In this document: positions 46,256-55,080 of the stretch, in pieces
How the letters are laid out: every line of letters starts with the position of its first letter
How positions within the stretch are numbered: the first letter of the stretch is position 1
DNA from: Pseudomonas sp. ERMR1:02
GTDB lineage: Bacteria > Pseudomonadota > Gammaproteobacteria > Pseudomonadales > Pseudomonadaceae
Assembly (NCBI RefSeq): GCF_002277815.1
Contig: NZ_NKJI01000003.1
Location: forward strand, 248,001-312,000
Length of the DNA: 64,000 nucleotides
Direction of reading: 5' to 3'
Program-made: the position numbers and the translations under genes
The notes under the pieces: generated by a model
The model's input: the letters and a program-made list of their open reading frames with translations, nothing else
What the model was told of the DNA's origin: nothing
The model's database searches: none

Positions 46256-47881
46256 ATGTTTTTGCAAAAGTCCCTGAGAGCGCAAATTCTCGCCCTGTTG
46301 AGCGGCAGCCTGTTCGCGATGCTGTTGATCGCCCTGGCCTGTTTTCACTTTCTCTCCAGCGGCGTGCAGAGCTACGCCAACCTGATCGAAGGGCCGTTGC
46401 ACACTTCGCAATTGATCGATGAAGCCAACCTGCAATTCAAGGTGCAGGTGCAAGAGTGGAAAAACGTTTTGTTGCGCGGCAAGCAACCGGCGGACCTGGA
46501 CAAATACTGGAAGCAATTCGAAGACCGCCAGCGCGATGTGCAGGGCATCCTCGGTGAACTGGCCGGGCAGAAAGGCATAGAGCCGCAACTCAAGACCCGC
46601 ATCGAACGTCTGCGCGATGAACATCGCTTGCTGGGCGCCGCTTACCAGAAGGGCCGTGATGCCTACGTGGCGGCTGGCGCCGATCCGACGGCGGGCGACA
46701 CCGCGGTCAAAGGCGTTGACCGTGCGACCAGCGATCAGATGAGTGAATTGGTCAGCGAGTTGCGCAAGCAGGGCGCTGAACAATCGAAGCTGATCAGCGC
46801 CAGTGCCGACCGTACCGTGCTGCTGGGAATCATCGTGATGTTGGCCTCGGGGCTGTTGATTGGCCTGCTGAGCCTGTGGCTGGTCAATCGCAATCTGGTC
46901 GAGCCGATTCGCAAACTGATCGAATACGTGGCGCAACTCAGCCAGGGCAAATTTGCCGAACGCGTAGCCAGTACCCGTCAGGATGAACTGGGAAAACTGG
47001 CGATGGCTGCCAACACCCTGCGCGATTTCCTCGCCGAAACCTTCAACCGTTTGCAGCGCAGCGCCTCGGATCTGGACAGCGCCAGCGGCGAGTTGAATTC
47101 GATTGCGACCCTGATGGCGTCCGGCACCAGCGAGCAGTTCAACCGAACCGATCAGGTGGCCACGGCGATGAACGAAATGTCCGCCACTGCCCAGGAAGTC
47201 GCCCGTCATGCGGCCGATGCGGCGCGTGCCGCCGATGATGCTGATCAGTCGGCGCAGCAGGGCGAAAAAGTCATGCAGGGCACCATTCACACCATCACCC
47301 AAATGCGCGGCGAAATCGCTAACACCGCCACGGTCATCCGTCAGCTGGAAACCGACAGCGGCCGCATCGGCAAAGTGCTGGAAGTGATCCGCGGCATCGC
47401 CGAACAGACCAACCTGCTGGCGCTCAACGCCGCCATCGAAGCGGCCCGCGCCGGTGAAGCGGGACGCGGTTTTGCGGTGGTGGCCGATGAAGTGCGCAGC
47501 CTGGCCCAGCGCACGGCCGCATCGATCATCGAGATCAACCAGATTATCCAGACCGTACAGACCGGCGCGGTGAATGCAGCGCAGGCGATTGAAAGCGGTC
47601 AGTCGCGCAGCGAAGAAAGTGTCCAGCAAGTGACCGAGGCTGGCGCCATGCTCGAACGCATCACCCTGGCCGTGGAGGCCATTCGCGACATGAACCGCCA
47701 GATCGCCACCGCCGCCGAAGAACAGACTTCGGTGGCCGAAGACATCTCGCGCAACCTCACCGAGATCACCAGCATTGCCAGTACCAATATGGATAACGTG
47801 CAGCGCACCGAAGCGGCGAGCAACAACTTGCACGGCTTGTCAGGGGAGTTGAACGAGGTCACGGCGCGCTTGAGCGCCTGA
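46256..47881 (+). CDS. Methyl-accepting chemotaxis protein
   Basis: A 541-residue chemoreceptor. A first membrane helix (about 11-34) is followed by a periplasmic four-helix-type sensor (about 35-190), a second helix (about 192-214), a HAMP linker (about 215-268) and a long methyl-accepting coiled coil. The hairpin tip [26 protein letters not shown], near residues 375-400, is the highly conserved CheA/CheW contact. The ligand is unknown. It is a single gene; a weak FliA-like promoter (TAAAG...) may lie at 46071. The Shine-Dalgarno at ATG 46256 is weak. Confidence 0.93.
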   Translation: MFLQKSLRAQILALLSGSLFAMLLIALACFHFLSSGVQSYANLIEGPLHTSQLIDEANLQFKVQVQEWKNVLLRGKQPADLDKYWKQFEDRQRDVQGILGELAGQKGIEPQLKTRIERLRDEHRLLGAAYQKGRDAYVAAGADPTAGDTAVKGVDRATSDQMSELVSELRKQGAEQSKLISASADRTVLLGIIVMLASGLLIGLLSLWLVNRNLVEPIRKLIEYVAQLSQGKFAERVASTRQDELGKLAMAANTLRDFLAETFNRLQRSASDLDSASGELNSIATLMASGTSEQFNRTDQVATAMNEMSATAQEVARHAADAARAADDADQSAQQGEKVMQGTIHTITQMRGEIANTATVIRQLETDSGRIGKVLEVIRGIAEQTNLLALNAAIEAARAGEAGRGFAVVADEVRSLAQRTAASIIEINQIIQTVQTGAVNAAQAIESGQSRSEESVQQVTEAGAMLERITLAVEAIRDMNRQIATAAEEQTSVAEDISRNLTEITSIASTNMDNVQRTEAASNNLHGLSGELNEVTARLSA

Positions 47882-48041
47882 TGAAAACGGCGGCAACAGC
47901 AGGCGGCCCAGTCGCAGATCGCAGCGACTTCGGCTTCGTTGCAGAGCGCAGCCGCGGCGTTGTTGCAGGCGCTGACGGATTCCTCTTCCAGCACCTCGGG
48001 GACGCTGGTCAGCACTACAGCCTGATCAATCGTTCAGACGC

Positions 48042-48078
48042 AAAAAAACCGCACGATCGGAAAATCGTGCGGCTTTTT
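48042..48078. terminator. Bidirectional rho-independent terminator
   Basis: CCGCACGAT-CGGAAA-ATCGTGCGG stem is preceded by A7 and followed by T5, so it can end both the chemoreceptor and the convergent PepSY transcript. Confidence 0.92.
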
Positions 48079-48088
48079 GCTGTGCGCA

Positions 48089-48400
48089 TCAGTGGTCTTT
48101 TTTGTTTTTCAGGACTTCACCGGTGGCGGCATTCAAATCCACGTCCCATTCAACGCCTTGGGCGTCACGCAACTCGACTTCATACTCGTAGAGACTACCC
48201 GAGTGGTGGTTGTCCAGGTCGCTGTCGGTGATCGTGGCGCCTGGGTGCAGCTTCAGCACGATCTGGTTTAGCTCTTCCAGCGGCTTGATCTTGCCATCCT
48301 TGACCAGTTGCGGGATCTGGTCGACGGGCACATCGGCCTGGGCCAAACCTGCTGTGAGGGTCAGGGTTGCAGCGGCGAACAGGGCAGTCAAAGTCTTCAT
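48089..48400 (-). CDS. PepSY domain periplasmic protein
   Basis: A 103-residue precursor with a signal peptide (cleaved after AQA, about residue 22). The mature domain has the PepSY pattern YEYEVELRDAQGVEWDVDLNAATGEVL. Such proteins are thought to inhibit proteases or sense periplasmic signals, and are often near two-component systems, which is not the case here. It starts at ATG 48400. Confidence 0.9.
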   Translation of the reverse strand: MKTLTALFAAATLTLTAGLAQADVPVDQIPQLVKDGKIKPLEELNQIVLKLHPGATITDSDLDNHHSGSLYEYEVELRDAQGVEWDVDLNAATGEVLKNKKDH

Positions 48401-48483
48401 GGGCTTCCTTGGGAGAGCTGTTTAAGTGGGATCAGATTAGTGGTGGCAACTTAATTCAGCCTTAAATTCCCTTGCCTCTGTCA

Positions 48484-48585
48484 CTGTAGGAGCGAGCCTG
48501 CTCGCGATGGACCTGAGAGCACTACGGGGTGTCAGGCTTCCCGCGTCATCGTTGACGACCATCGCGAGCAAGCTCGCTCCTACAG
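48484..48585. repeat. REP doublet (REPIN)
   Basis: CTGTAGGAGCGAGCCTGCTC and GAGCAAGCTCGCTCCTACAG arms around a spacer between the pepSY and glpQ genes. Confidence 0.9.
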
Positions 48586-48592
48586 AAGGTGA

Positions 48593-49720
48593 TCAATACC
48601 CGTTATTCTTCAACACCTGATCGACACTCGCCACCGCCGGGCGCTTGTAGAACTTCAACAATTCGCTGGCACGGTTGGTGAAAACACCATCAACCCCCGC
48701 ATCCATGACCTTCTGATAATCCACCGCATCATCGAGGGTATAGACATGCACCAGCAGACCCTGGTCATGGGTGTACTGATTCATCCACGGTTGCACCAGA
48801 TCCGCATAACTCTGATCACCACCCCGGGTCAGCGCGGCGGACGGGCCGGTGCCGATTGCGCCCTGGGCCTTGGCGTAGTCGACCCAGCGCTGGAATTCGG
48901 CTTTGTCCTTGGGTTGCTGTTTAGCGTAGTAAGCGGCTTTGTCCTTCTCGCCAGACTCAGCAAACGTGACCTTCGAATCAGGCTCGATATTGCCTTCGCC
49001 AACCCACAGCAACAGGATTTTCGGCACCTGCGGCATTTCCTTTTCCAGCAGTTCGAGGCTGCTCTTCTCGAAGGTTTGCAGGATCACCTTGCCTGGCCCT
49101 TGACCGACCGCCAACTCGCTTTTCGACTGTTTCGAATCTGCCGGGCTCAGCCAGCCACGGTCCTGAAGTTTTTCCTTGAGGTCATGCTCGATGCCGGGAA
49201 ATTGCTTCGCCTCCTTGGTCTCGATGTACAGGCCCGGCTTGTGCAGCGGGTTGCCTTGGGCGATGTCGATGATTTCATCGAGGGTCAGAATTTTCAGGCC
49301 CGCGTAGGAAGGACGCGCGCGATCCGGGTAAGCGCTGTTGAACCAGCTCCCGGCATCCAGGGTTTTCAATTCGGCCATGGTGAACGCGGTAGCCGGGCTG
49401 TCCTTGCGCTCAGGGAATTTGCTGGCGACGTCGGTGGTGCGTTGCAGGTTGTTATCGTGAAGGGCGAACAGCACGCCATCCTTGCTGCGTTGCAAGTCCA
49501 TTTCCAGGTAGTCGGCACCGAGGTCGCGCGCCAGTTTATACGCGGCGGCGGTGGATTCCGGTGCATCGAAGGACGCGCCACGGTGGGCGATCACTGCCGG
49601 GTGCGGGATGCCCAATCCGGTCGCCAGCGCCTCGGGACCAGTCTCGCTGACGGCTTGCGCTTGGCCAAAGCCGAGCAGGACGCTGAGCAACAAGGCACTT
49701 TTGGTAAAGGTGGCAGGCAT
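48593..49720 (-). CDS. glpQ: Periplasmic glycerophosphodiester phosphodiesterase
   Basis: A 375-residue precursor with a signal peptide cleaved after AQA (about residue 23). The catalytic TIM barrel starts with VIAHRGASFDAPESTAAA (catalytic His, Arg, Glu), continues with DYLEMDLQRSKDGVLFALHD (metal-binding Glu/Asp and second His) and later VYTLDDAVDYQKVMDAGVDG. It hydrolyses glycerophosphodiesters to glycerol-3-phosphate and an alcohol. GAAAGGATCTCGACC precedes the ATG. It is a single gene. Confidence 0.94.
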   Translation of the reverse strand: MPATFTKSALLLSVLLGFGQAQAVSETGPEALATGLGIPHPAVIAHRGASFDAPESTAAAYKLARDLGADYLEMDLQRSKDGVLFALHDNNLQRTTDVASKFPERKDSPATAFTMAELKTLDAGSWFNSAYPDRARPSYAGLKILTLDEIIDIAQGNPLHKPGLYIETKEAKQFPGIEHDLKEKLQDRGWLSPADSKQSKSELAVGQGPGKVILQTFEKSSLELLEKEMPQVPKILLLWVGEGNIEPDSKVTFAESGEKDKAAYYAKQQPKDKAEFQRWVDYAKAQGAIGTGPSAALTRGGDQSYADLVQPWMNQYTHDQGLLVHVYTLDDAVDYQKVMDAGVDGVFTNRASELLKFYKRPAVASVDQVLKNNGY

Positions 49721-49941
49721 GGTCGAGATCCTTTCGCGATGGTTTTCAAAGACGTCCCTTTTAACAACTGAGTGTTGCCGGCGCTATCGCGAGACCGACA
49801 TAAAGGGTTTAAAGCTGATTTTCGTCAGCGCTTTTGTGCGCTTGTTTGCAGTACGCTTGGCCCCGGCAATTACCCCGGCAGAGGGAAAACCATTCGTTGG
49901 CCCTGCGTGTAAACCATCGATCACGTTTTGTGAGGTTTACC

Positions 49942-50268
49942 ATGCGCATCACTTCCCAACTCATTTGCCAGGCTGCCGACCAGCTCCAAGGCTTCGTCGG
50001 CCTCAATCGCAAGACCGGCCGCTACATCGTCCGCTTCAGCGAAGATTCCTTTGGTATGGACGTTGCCGACGACGGCATCATCCCGGTCAGCGAATTCGTC
50101 TGGGTGCCTGGCCCCGAGCAAACCATGACCCTCAAGCGCGACTTGATTCGGTTACTGCTGGATCAGAACATCGACGAGCGGATCAACATCACCGAACCCT
50201 TGCGGGTGTACATGAATCGGCGGGATGTGCCGGAGATATCGGCGGTGCGGAGTTTGGTGCGGGGCTGA
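49942..50268 (+). CDS. DUF2025 family protein
   Basis: A 108-residue soluble protein of the Pseudomonas-restricted DUF2025 family, with start MRITSQLICQAADQLQGFVG, followed by RFSEDSFGMDVADDGIIPVSEFVW. The function is unknown. GTGAGGTTTACC precedes ATG 49942, which fixes the start. It stands alone between glpQ and a REP doublet. Confidence 0.85.
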   Translation: MRITSQLICQAADQLQGFVGLNRKTGRYIVRFSEDSFGMDVADDGIIPVSEFVWVPGPEQTMTLKRDLIRLLLDQNIDERINITEPLRVYMNRRDVPEISAVRSLVRG

Positions 50269-50293
50269 TGGTTTTGGGCTGACTGTTCTGGCC

Positions 50294-50389
50294 CCTTCGC
50301 GGGCAAGCCTCGCTCCTACAGGTTTGATGTCGTACACATATTTTATGATCGACTCAAACCCGTAGGAGCGAGGCTTGCCCGCGAAGAGG
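50294..50389. repeat. REP doublet (REPIN) between convergent genes
   Basis: CCTTCGCGGGCAAGCCTCGC... and ...GAGCGAGGCTTGCCCGCGAAG are inverted around a 45-bp spacer. Confidence 0.9.
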
Positions 50390-50410
50390 TCCGGAACAAC
50401 ACCACATCAA

Positions 50411-50734
50411 CTACAGCTTGAACTCATACGCCCGCTCAACCTTGCACACCCGCGTATGACACTGCGCATACCACGTCGACCGCCCCCGCTCACGAATCTC
50501 ACTGTGCTCAGGATGATGCTTCCACGCCAGAATCGCCGCCTCACTCGCCCAATACGACACAGTAATCCCCACCCCATCATCGCCCCGCGCCGACTCCACG
50601 CCGAGGAACCCCGGTTGTTCGCGCGCCAACTCCACCATCCGCGTGGCTGCTTCGGCGTACCCCTGGTCACCGTCAGTGCGCAGCGAGGTGAAGATCACTG
50701 CGTAATACGGCGCGGGCGGCGTATTGGCGATCAT
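50411..50734 (-). CDS. Antibiotic biosynthesis monooxygenase (ABM) domain protein
   Basis: A 107-residue dimeric alpha/beta-barrel protein: YYAVIFTSLRTDGDQGYAEA at the start, MVELAREQPGFLGVESAR and ITVSYWASEAAILAWKHHPEH in the middle, all typical of ABM/YqjZ-like proteins. Members include quinol monooxygenases and heme-degrading enzymes; the substrate is unknown. Its start overlaps the stop of the upstream glutamine amidotransferase-like gene (ATGA). Confidence 0.88.
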   Translation of the reverse strand: MIANTPPAPYYAVIFTSLRTDGDQGYAEAATRMVELAREQPGFLGVESARGDDGVGITVSYWASEAAILAWKHHPEHSEIRERGRSTWYAQCHTRVCKVERAYEFKL

Positions 50735-51438
50735 GACCGCTGCTCCGCGCACGCTTCGACCAGTGCACGCACCAGTGGCGGCAGGGTGCCCTTGAGCGCA
50801 GCGCGTTCGGGCTGGAACAGCGTGGCAACAAAAAATGGATGACCTTTGAGTTCCAGTGCGCGCAAGCCTTGCGCCAAATCTCGGCCGACACAGTGCAGAT
50901 CGTTCTGGAGCAGCTCCCTTTCGAATTCGGGATTCACACCGTAGTTGCAGCGATAGCCTTCACGAATCTCGGACGTTTCATACGCCTTGGCGATCAACGA
51001 ACCTTCAAGCAAATGAATCGAATCGACGACCTCCACCAGCGAACACGCCAGTGGCGTGAGCAATGCCCGGGCGGAGTGAGGTGATGTCTCGCCGTGCTCG
51101 GCATCCGGCCAGCCGAGCACGTTGCGCGCATATTCCAGCAGCGCGTGTTGAAAACCGCCGCAGGTGCCCAGGAAAGGTCGTTGTTGTTCGCGGGCAAAGC
51201 GAATCGCATGCAAAGCACCGTCCATGCTGCGATAAGGGCTGGCGGGCACACACCAGAAACCGTCGTATGCATCGAGCGGCATGTTGGCGCTGATGCTGTC
51301 AGTGGCCAACCATTGCCCTTGCACGTTTCGGCCGCTGTGCTCGGCGGCCATGTCGAGGGCCAGCGGGATCGCCTGGTGGGCGGTGACTTGCGGGTCGTAA
51401 TCGCCGATGAGGGCGATGCGAATGACGGGGTTTTCCAT
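50731..51438 (-). CDS. CTP-synthase C-terminal-like class-I glutamine amidotransferase
   Basis: A 235-residue protein with start IRIALIGDYDP and the nucleophile elbow FLGTCGGFQHALLEYARN, with the catalytic Cys in GTCGG near residue 93. It resembles the glutaminase domain of CTP synthase but lacks the synthase half. It probably supplies ammonia or acts as a hydrolase; its partner is unknown. ATG 51438 has AGAGG upstream. It forms a two-gene operon with the ABM gene and is divergent from a LysR gene. Confidence 0.85.
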   Translation of the reverse strand: MENPVIRIALIGDYDPQVTAHQAIPLALDMAAEHSGRNVQGQWLATDSISANMPLDAYDGFWCVPASPYRSMDGALHAIRFAREQQRPFLGTCGGFQHALLEYARNVLGWPDAEHGETSPHSARALLTPLACSLVEVVDSIHLLEGSLIAKAYETSEIREGYRCNYGVNPEFERELLQNDLHCVGRDLAQGLRALELKGHPFFVATLFQPERAALKGTLPPLVRALVEACAEQRS

Positions 51439-51516
51439 GAGTGACCTCTGCGCTTGTTGATTCTCGACGCCCACTATAGATTGGCGTTCACGCACTCAAT
51501 ATTGGCATTACTCCAA

Positions 51517-52395
51517 GTGATCAATGCAGCGACGCACTATCGACTGGACTACCCGGACCTGGCTCTGATCCTGGCTTTGGTACGCGGCGGCTCTCTGGCC
51601 CGGGCCTCGCAGCTGATGAAAGTGGACGTCTCGACGGTGTTTCGAGCCGTGCGTCGACTGGAAGCCGCGCTGGGCCAGCAGTTGTTTGAAAAAAGCCGCG
51701 CCGGATACCTGCCCACCACGTTGGCGCAGTCGTTGGCCGAGCAGGCGGAGCGGGCCGAACAGGCATTGGAAGCGGCGCGCATCGGCGTGGAGCAGGGCGG
51801 GGAAGTCATCAGCGGTACCGTACGCCTGACCTGCACCGATTCGGTCCTGCAAGGTTTGCTGTTGCCGGCGCTGGCGCAGTTCATGCCGAACTATCCGGCG
51901 CTGACCATCGAACTGAGCACGTCCAACGACTTTGCCAATCTCAGTCGCCGCGATGCCGACATCGCTCTGCGGCTGACCCGCACGCCGCCGGAACATTTGG
52001 TGGGTCGACGCCTGGCGGACATTTCTTACCGTGTGTGCGCCAGTGCGGGTTATTTGCAATCGGTCGATGCCGAGGACTTGGCCGCATTGACCTGGATCGC
52101 CCCGGATGACTTCCTGCCTGATCACCCGACGGTGGCCTGGCGCCGTCTGGCGTTGCCAGGTGTGATGCCGGGTTATCGCTGCAACAGCATGCTGTCGATC
52201 AGCGAACTGGTGCGCGCCGGGTTGGGCGTGGCAGCGTTGCCGGACTTTTTGATCGGTGATCAATTGCAACCGTTGGGTGAGCCGTTGCACGGTTACGACA
52301 CTGCGCTATGGCTGCTGACCCGCCCGGATTGCCGCGCCTTGCGCTCGGTGGTCACGCTGTTTGACGAGTTGGGACGCGCGCTGAAATTGCCGTGA
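51517..52395 (+). CDS. LysR-family transcriptional regulator
   Basis: A LysR protein of about 292 residues with a winged helix-turn-helix at LILALVRGGSLARASQLMKV and DVSTVFRAVRRLEA near the start, then an effector domain (GTVRLTCTDSVLQGLLLPAL). GTG 51517 is proposed because it gives a normal-length N-terminus (VINAATHYRLDYPDL); an in-frame extension to 51454 overlaps the shared promoter. It is divergent from the amidotransferase-ABM operon, which it probably controls. Confidence 0.82.
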   Translation: MINAATHYRLDYPDLALILALVRGGSLARASQLMKVDVSTVFRAVRRLEAALGQQLFEKSRAGYLPTTLAQSLAEQAERAEQALEAARIGVEQGGEVISGTVRLTCTDSVLQGLLLPALAQFMPNYPALTIELSTSNDFANLSRRDADIALRLTRTPPEHLVGRRLADISYRVCASAGYLQSVDAEDLAALTWIAPDDFLPDHPTVAWRRLALPGVMPGYRCNSMLSISELVRAGLGVAALPDFLIGDQLQPLGEPLHGYDTALWLLTRPDCRALRSVVTLFDELGRALKLP

Positions 52396-52401
52396 GACCG
52401 T

Positions 52402-52941
52402 TCAGTCCTTCGGCTGATCCTTGCGCACGAAATGCTGATGCATCTCTGAGGTCAGGCTTTCGATGCGCTCGGTCAGCTCCTTGGTCATTTGTGTCAGGCG
52501 GGTGTTTTGCTCAAGCAGCTCCAGCAGTTGCCCAGTGTTCTGCGCCGCTTGCGCCTGACGTTCACTGTTGGCGATCGCCAGCGCTTCGCGGTGCTGCGCA
52601 TCGGCTTCGGATTGGGCTTTGTCCCGCGCCGCCTGACGGGTTTGGGCCAGCAGAATCAAAGGCGCGGCATAGGCCGACTGCAGACTGAATGCCAGGTTTA
52701 GAAGAATGAACGGGTAGACGTCGAAGTGGGTGAAACCGAACAGGTTAAGGCACACCCATATCACCACGATCAGCGTTTGCGCACCGAGAAAGGTCGGCGT
52801 GCCGAAGAACCGCGCAAAGGCTTCGGCGCGCAGGGCAAATTTGTCGTTGCCGAAGGTGGGGGCAAGGTGGGCATGAGGACGATGAAAGCGCAGGTGATCA
52901 ACGGCGGCGGTGGTTTTGGTTTCGCTGGTCGTGCTGGTCAT
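52402..52941 (-). CDS. DUF1003 inner-membrane protein
   Basis: A 179-residue protein with two membrane helices (about 50-70 and 78-98), within FFGTPTFLGAQTLIVVIWV and HFDVYPFILLNLAFSLQSAY, then a long Gln/Glu/Ala-rich coiled coil (about 105-170). This is the DUF1003 layout. The function is unknown. It is convergent with the preceding LysR gene, ending only 6 bp away. Confidence 0.88.
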   Translation of the reverse strand: MTSTTSETKTTAAVDHLRFHRPHAHLAPTFGNDKFALRAEAFARFFGTPTFLGAQTLIVVIWVCLNLFGFTHFDVYPFILLNLAFSLQSAYAAPLILLAQTRQAARDKAQSEADAQHREALAIANSERQAQAAQNTGQLLELLEQNTRLTQMTKELTERIESLTSEMHQHFVRKDQPKD

Positions 52942-53066
52942 GGTGTTCTCTGAATGGCGCTGGGACTGAGGCTCACTATAGCCCCAGCCACAGTTTCATT
53001 CTGAAACACATTGCGCAGTGTGATTTGGAGCTACGGACAGTGGGAATACTTGGTCGAAAATGTCAT

Positions 53067-53678
53067 TTATTGCACTTGGTAGCAGGCCAAAAACATGTCC
53101 AGTGCCGACTCAGCCACGGTGCCTTGCATTTCAGGTGACAAGACCGGCTGCCCCATGGAAATCTGTGGCCAGAATGCGAAGGATTTGAGCAGCCCCTGGA
53201 GCTGTTGCGCGGCAAAGTCAGGAGCGACCGCTTTCAAACGGCCATCGGCCTGGGCGGCGCGAATCCACACGGTCAGGCCTTCTTCGTGCTCACCCATGCG
53301 GGCGACCATGTTCTGTGCGCGTTCAGGGGAATGGATGGTGGTCGCAATCGCCACCCGTGCCAGGTCTAAAAAATTGTCATCGCCGAGCATCTGCAGTTTT
53401 GCCTGCAACAAAGGGCGCAACTGGTCGCGCAGCGGCAGATCGGGGCGATAGGGCGTTTCCTGCTCCGCCGTTACCCGCGCCCATAATTGATTGAGGATCT
53501 CGGCGAACAACTCTTCCTTGCTGGGGAAATGGTTGTACACCGTGCGCTTGGACACGCCAGCAGTGGCAGCGATTTTGTCCATGCTGGTGATTTCGAAACC
53601 GTTGGCACGGAATTCGGCAATCGCCGCCTGAATGATGGCTTCGCGTTTTCGGTCGGTCAGGCGCAGGGGAGCTGTCAT
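53067..53678 (-). CDS. TetR-family transcriptional regulator
   Basis: A 203-residue regulator with a TetR helix-turn-helix at about 10-55 (REAIIQAAIAEFRANGFEIT; MDKIAATAGVSKRTVYNHFP), followed by an AcrR-type ligand domain. It is divergent from an MBL-fold hydrolase gene. The shared 217-bp gap contains three related palindromes that look like its operators, so it probably represses both itself and the hydrolase. Confidence 0.92.
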   Translation of the reverse strand: MTAPLRLTDRKREAIIQAAIAEFRANGFEITSMDKIAATAGVSKRTVYNHFPSKEELFAEILNQLWARVTAEQETPYRPDLPLRDQLRPLLQAKLQMLGDDNFLDLARVAIATTIHSPERAQNMVARMGEHEEGLTVWIRAAQADGRLKAVAPDFAAQQLQGLLKSFAFWPQISMGQPVLSPEMQGTVAESALDMFLACYQVQ

Positions 53679-53710
53679 AAATACGCTTCGGCAGAGGACT
53701 GTTTAAAAAT

Positions 53711-53726
53711 TACACTCGGCAGTTTA
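53711..53726. promoter_or_regulatory. TetR operator-like site 1
   Basis: TACACTCGGCAGTTTA is a degenerate copy of the central site, 33 bp upstream of the tetR start. Confidence 0.55.
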
Positions 53727-53757
53727 CTTGTGATCGGCTTTGTTGCAACCTAGAAAC

Positions 53758-53773
53758 TACACTGTGCAGTGTA
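53758..53773. promoter_or_regulatory. TetR operator-like site 2
   Basis: TACACTG-TG-CAGTGTA is a palindrome with perfect 7-bp arms, midway between the divergent genes. Confidence 0.75.
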
Positions 53774-53783
53774 ATGTTTTGTT

Positions 53784-53799
53784 AATCCTGTGCAGTGAA
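53784..53799. promoter_or_regulatory. TetR operator-like site 3
   Basis: AATCCTGTGCAGTGAA shares CTGTGCAGTG with site 2 and lies toward the hydrolase gene. Confidence 0.5.
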
Positions 53800-53895
53800 A
53801 ATTAAAGTTTGCGGCTAATGCGTGCGTGCCTTGGCCATTTATCGTCCCAAAGCGGAAAATCGTGAAGTGTGCGGTTTTTCTGGAGTCATTCAGTC

Positions 53896-54954
53896 ATGGC
53901 CAATTCAACTTCCCCGGCGGATAGCGCTGCCACACCTCAAGCGTCTCGTCAGAAAGAAGGGCAATACCGTAACCATGCGCCGGTGAAACGCGAAGGCTTT
54001 CGCAAGACCTTGCGCATCCTGTGGAACGTGATCTTCCACAAACCGCGCGACACCCGCCCGAGCGCACCCGTCCCAGTGCAAGCCCTGACGCAAGCGGCGC
54101 TGATTGCCGCGCCAAACCACAGCGTCTATCGCCTCGGCCATTCCACCGTTTTGCTCAAGCTGCGCGACAAATTCTGGATCACCGACCCGGTCTTCGCCAA
54201 ACGTGCCTCACCCGTGCAGTGGGCCGGCCCCAAGCGGTTTCACCAGCCGCCCATCAGCCTGGACCAATTGCCGCCGATTGAAGCGGTAATCCTGTCCCAC
54301 GATCACTACGACCACCTGGATTATCAGGCGGTGCTGCAACTCGCCGACAAGACCAAATACTTCCTCACCCCGCTGGGCGTGGGCGACACCCTGATCAAAT
54401 GGGGCATCGACGCCAGCAAGATCCGGCAACTGGACTGGTGGCAGGACACCGAAGTGGACGGCATCCGCTTCATCGCCACACCGTCACAACACTTTTCCGG
54501 CCGCGGACTGTTCGATGGCAACAGCACCCTTTGGGCCTCGTGGGTGATGATCGACGGCGACACGCGCATATTCTTTAGCGGCGACAGCGGTTACTTCGAC
54601 GGCTTCAAACGCATTGGCGAGCAATACGGCCCCTTCGACCTCACCCTCATGGAAACTGGCGCCTACAACGTCGAGTGGCCGCATGTGCACATGCAACCCG
54701 AACAAACCCTGCAAGCCCACCTCGACCTCAAAGGTCGCTGGCTGCTGCCGATCCACAACGGCACCTTCGATTTGTCGATGCACGCCTGGTACGAACCTTT
54801 CGACCGCATCCTGGCCCTGGCCTGGGAACGCAGCGTTTCGATTACCACGCCGCAGATGGGCGAGGCATTCAACCTGATGTATCCACAACGGGGTGAGGCC
54901 TGGTGGTTGGCAGTTGAACAGCAGGTGTATGAGGACCAACAAAGCGTCGGGTGA
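53896..54954 (+). CDS. MBL-fold metallo-hydrolase (NAPE-PLD/UlaG-like)
   Basis: A 352-residue soluble hydrolase. The metal-binding motif LSHDHYDHLD is near residue 136, an upstream GHSTVLLKL strand near 88 fits the fold, and FFSGDSGYFDGF provides the bridging Asp. ETGAYN...HVHMQPEQ and a late His (LLPIHNGTF) complete the site. The pattern resembles N-acyl-phosphatidylethanolamine-hydrolysing phospholipase D and UlaG-like lactonases. ATG 53896 is chosen for its closeness to the GGAG-like sequence TGGAGTC. It is probably regulated by the divergent TetR protein. Confidence 0.88.
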   Translation: MANSTSPADSAATPQASRQKEGQYRNHAPVKREGFRKTLRILWNVIFHKPRDTRPSAPVPVQALTQAALIAAPNHSVYRLGHSTVLLKLRDKFWITDPVFAKRASPVQWAGPKRFHQPPISLDQLPPIEAVILSHDHYDHLDYQAVLQLADKTKYFLTPLGVGDTLIKWGIDASKIRQLDWWQDTEVDGIRFIATPSQHFSGRGLFDGNSTLWASWVMIDGDTRIFFSGDSGYFDGFKRIGEQYGPFDLTLMETGAYNVEWPHVHMQPEQTLQAHLDLKGRWLLPIHNGTFDLSMHAWYEPFDRILALAWERSVSITTPQMGEAFNLMYPQRGEAWWLAVEQQVYEDQQSVG

Positions 54955-55080
54955 GGCGACTACGAACCAGGACGAACATTCTCACGAATGGCTGCGATCT
55001 GTGATGACGGATAATTTCGGCCGCTTCTGTAGGCTGAAACCGGGTGAGATCATTCACTCATCAGTCATAAGGATTTTTAC

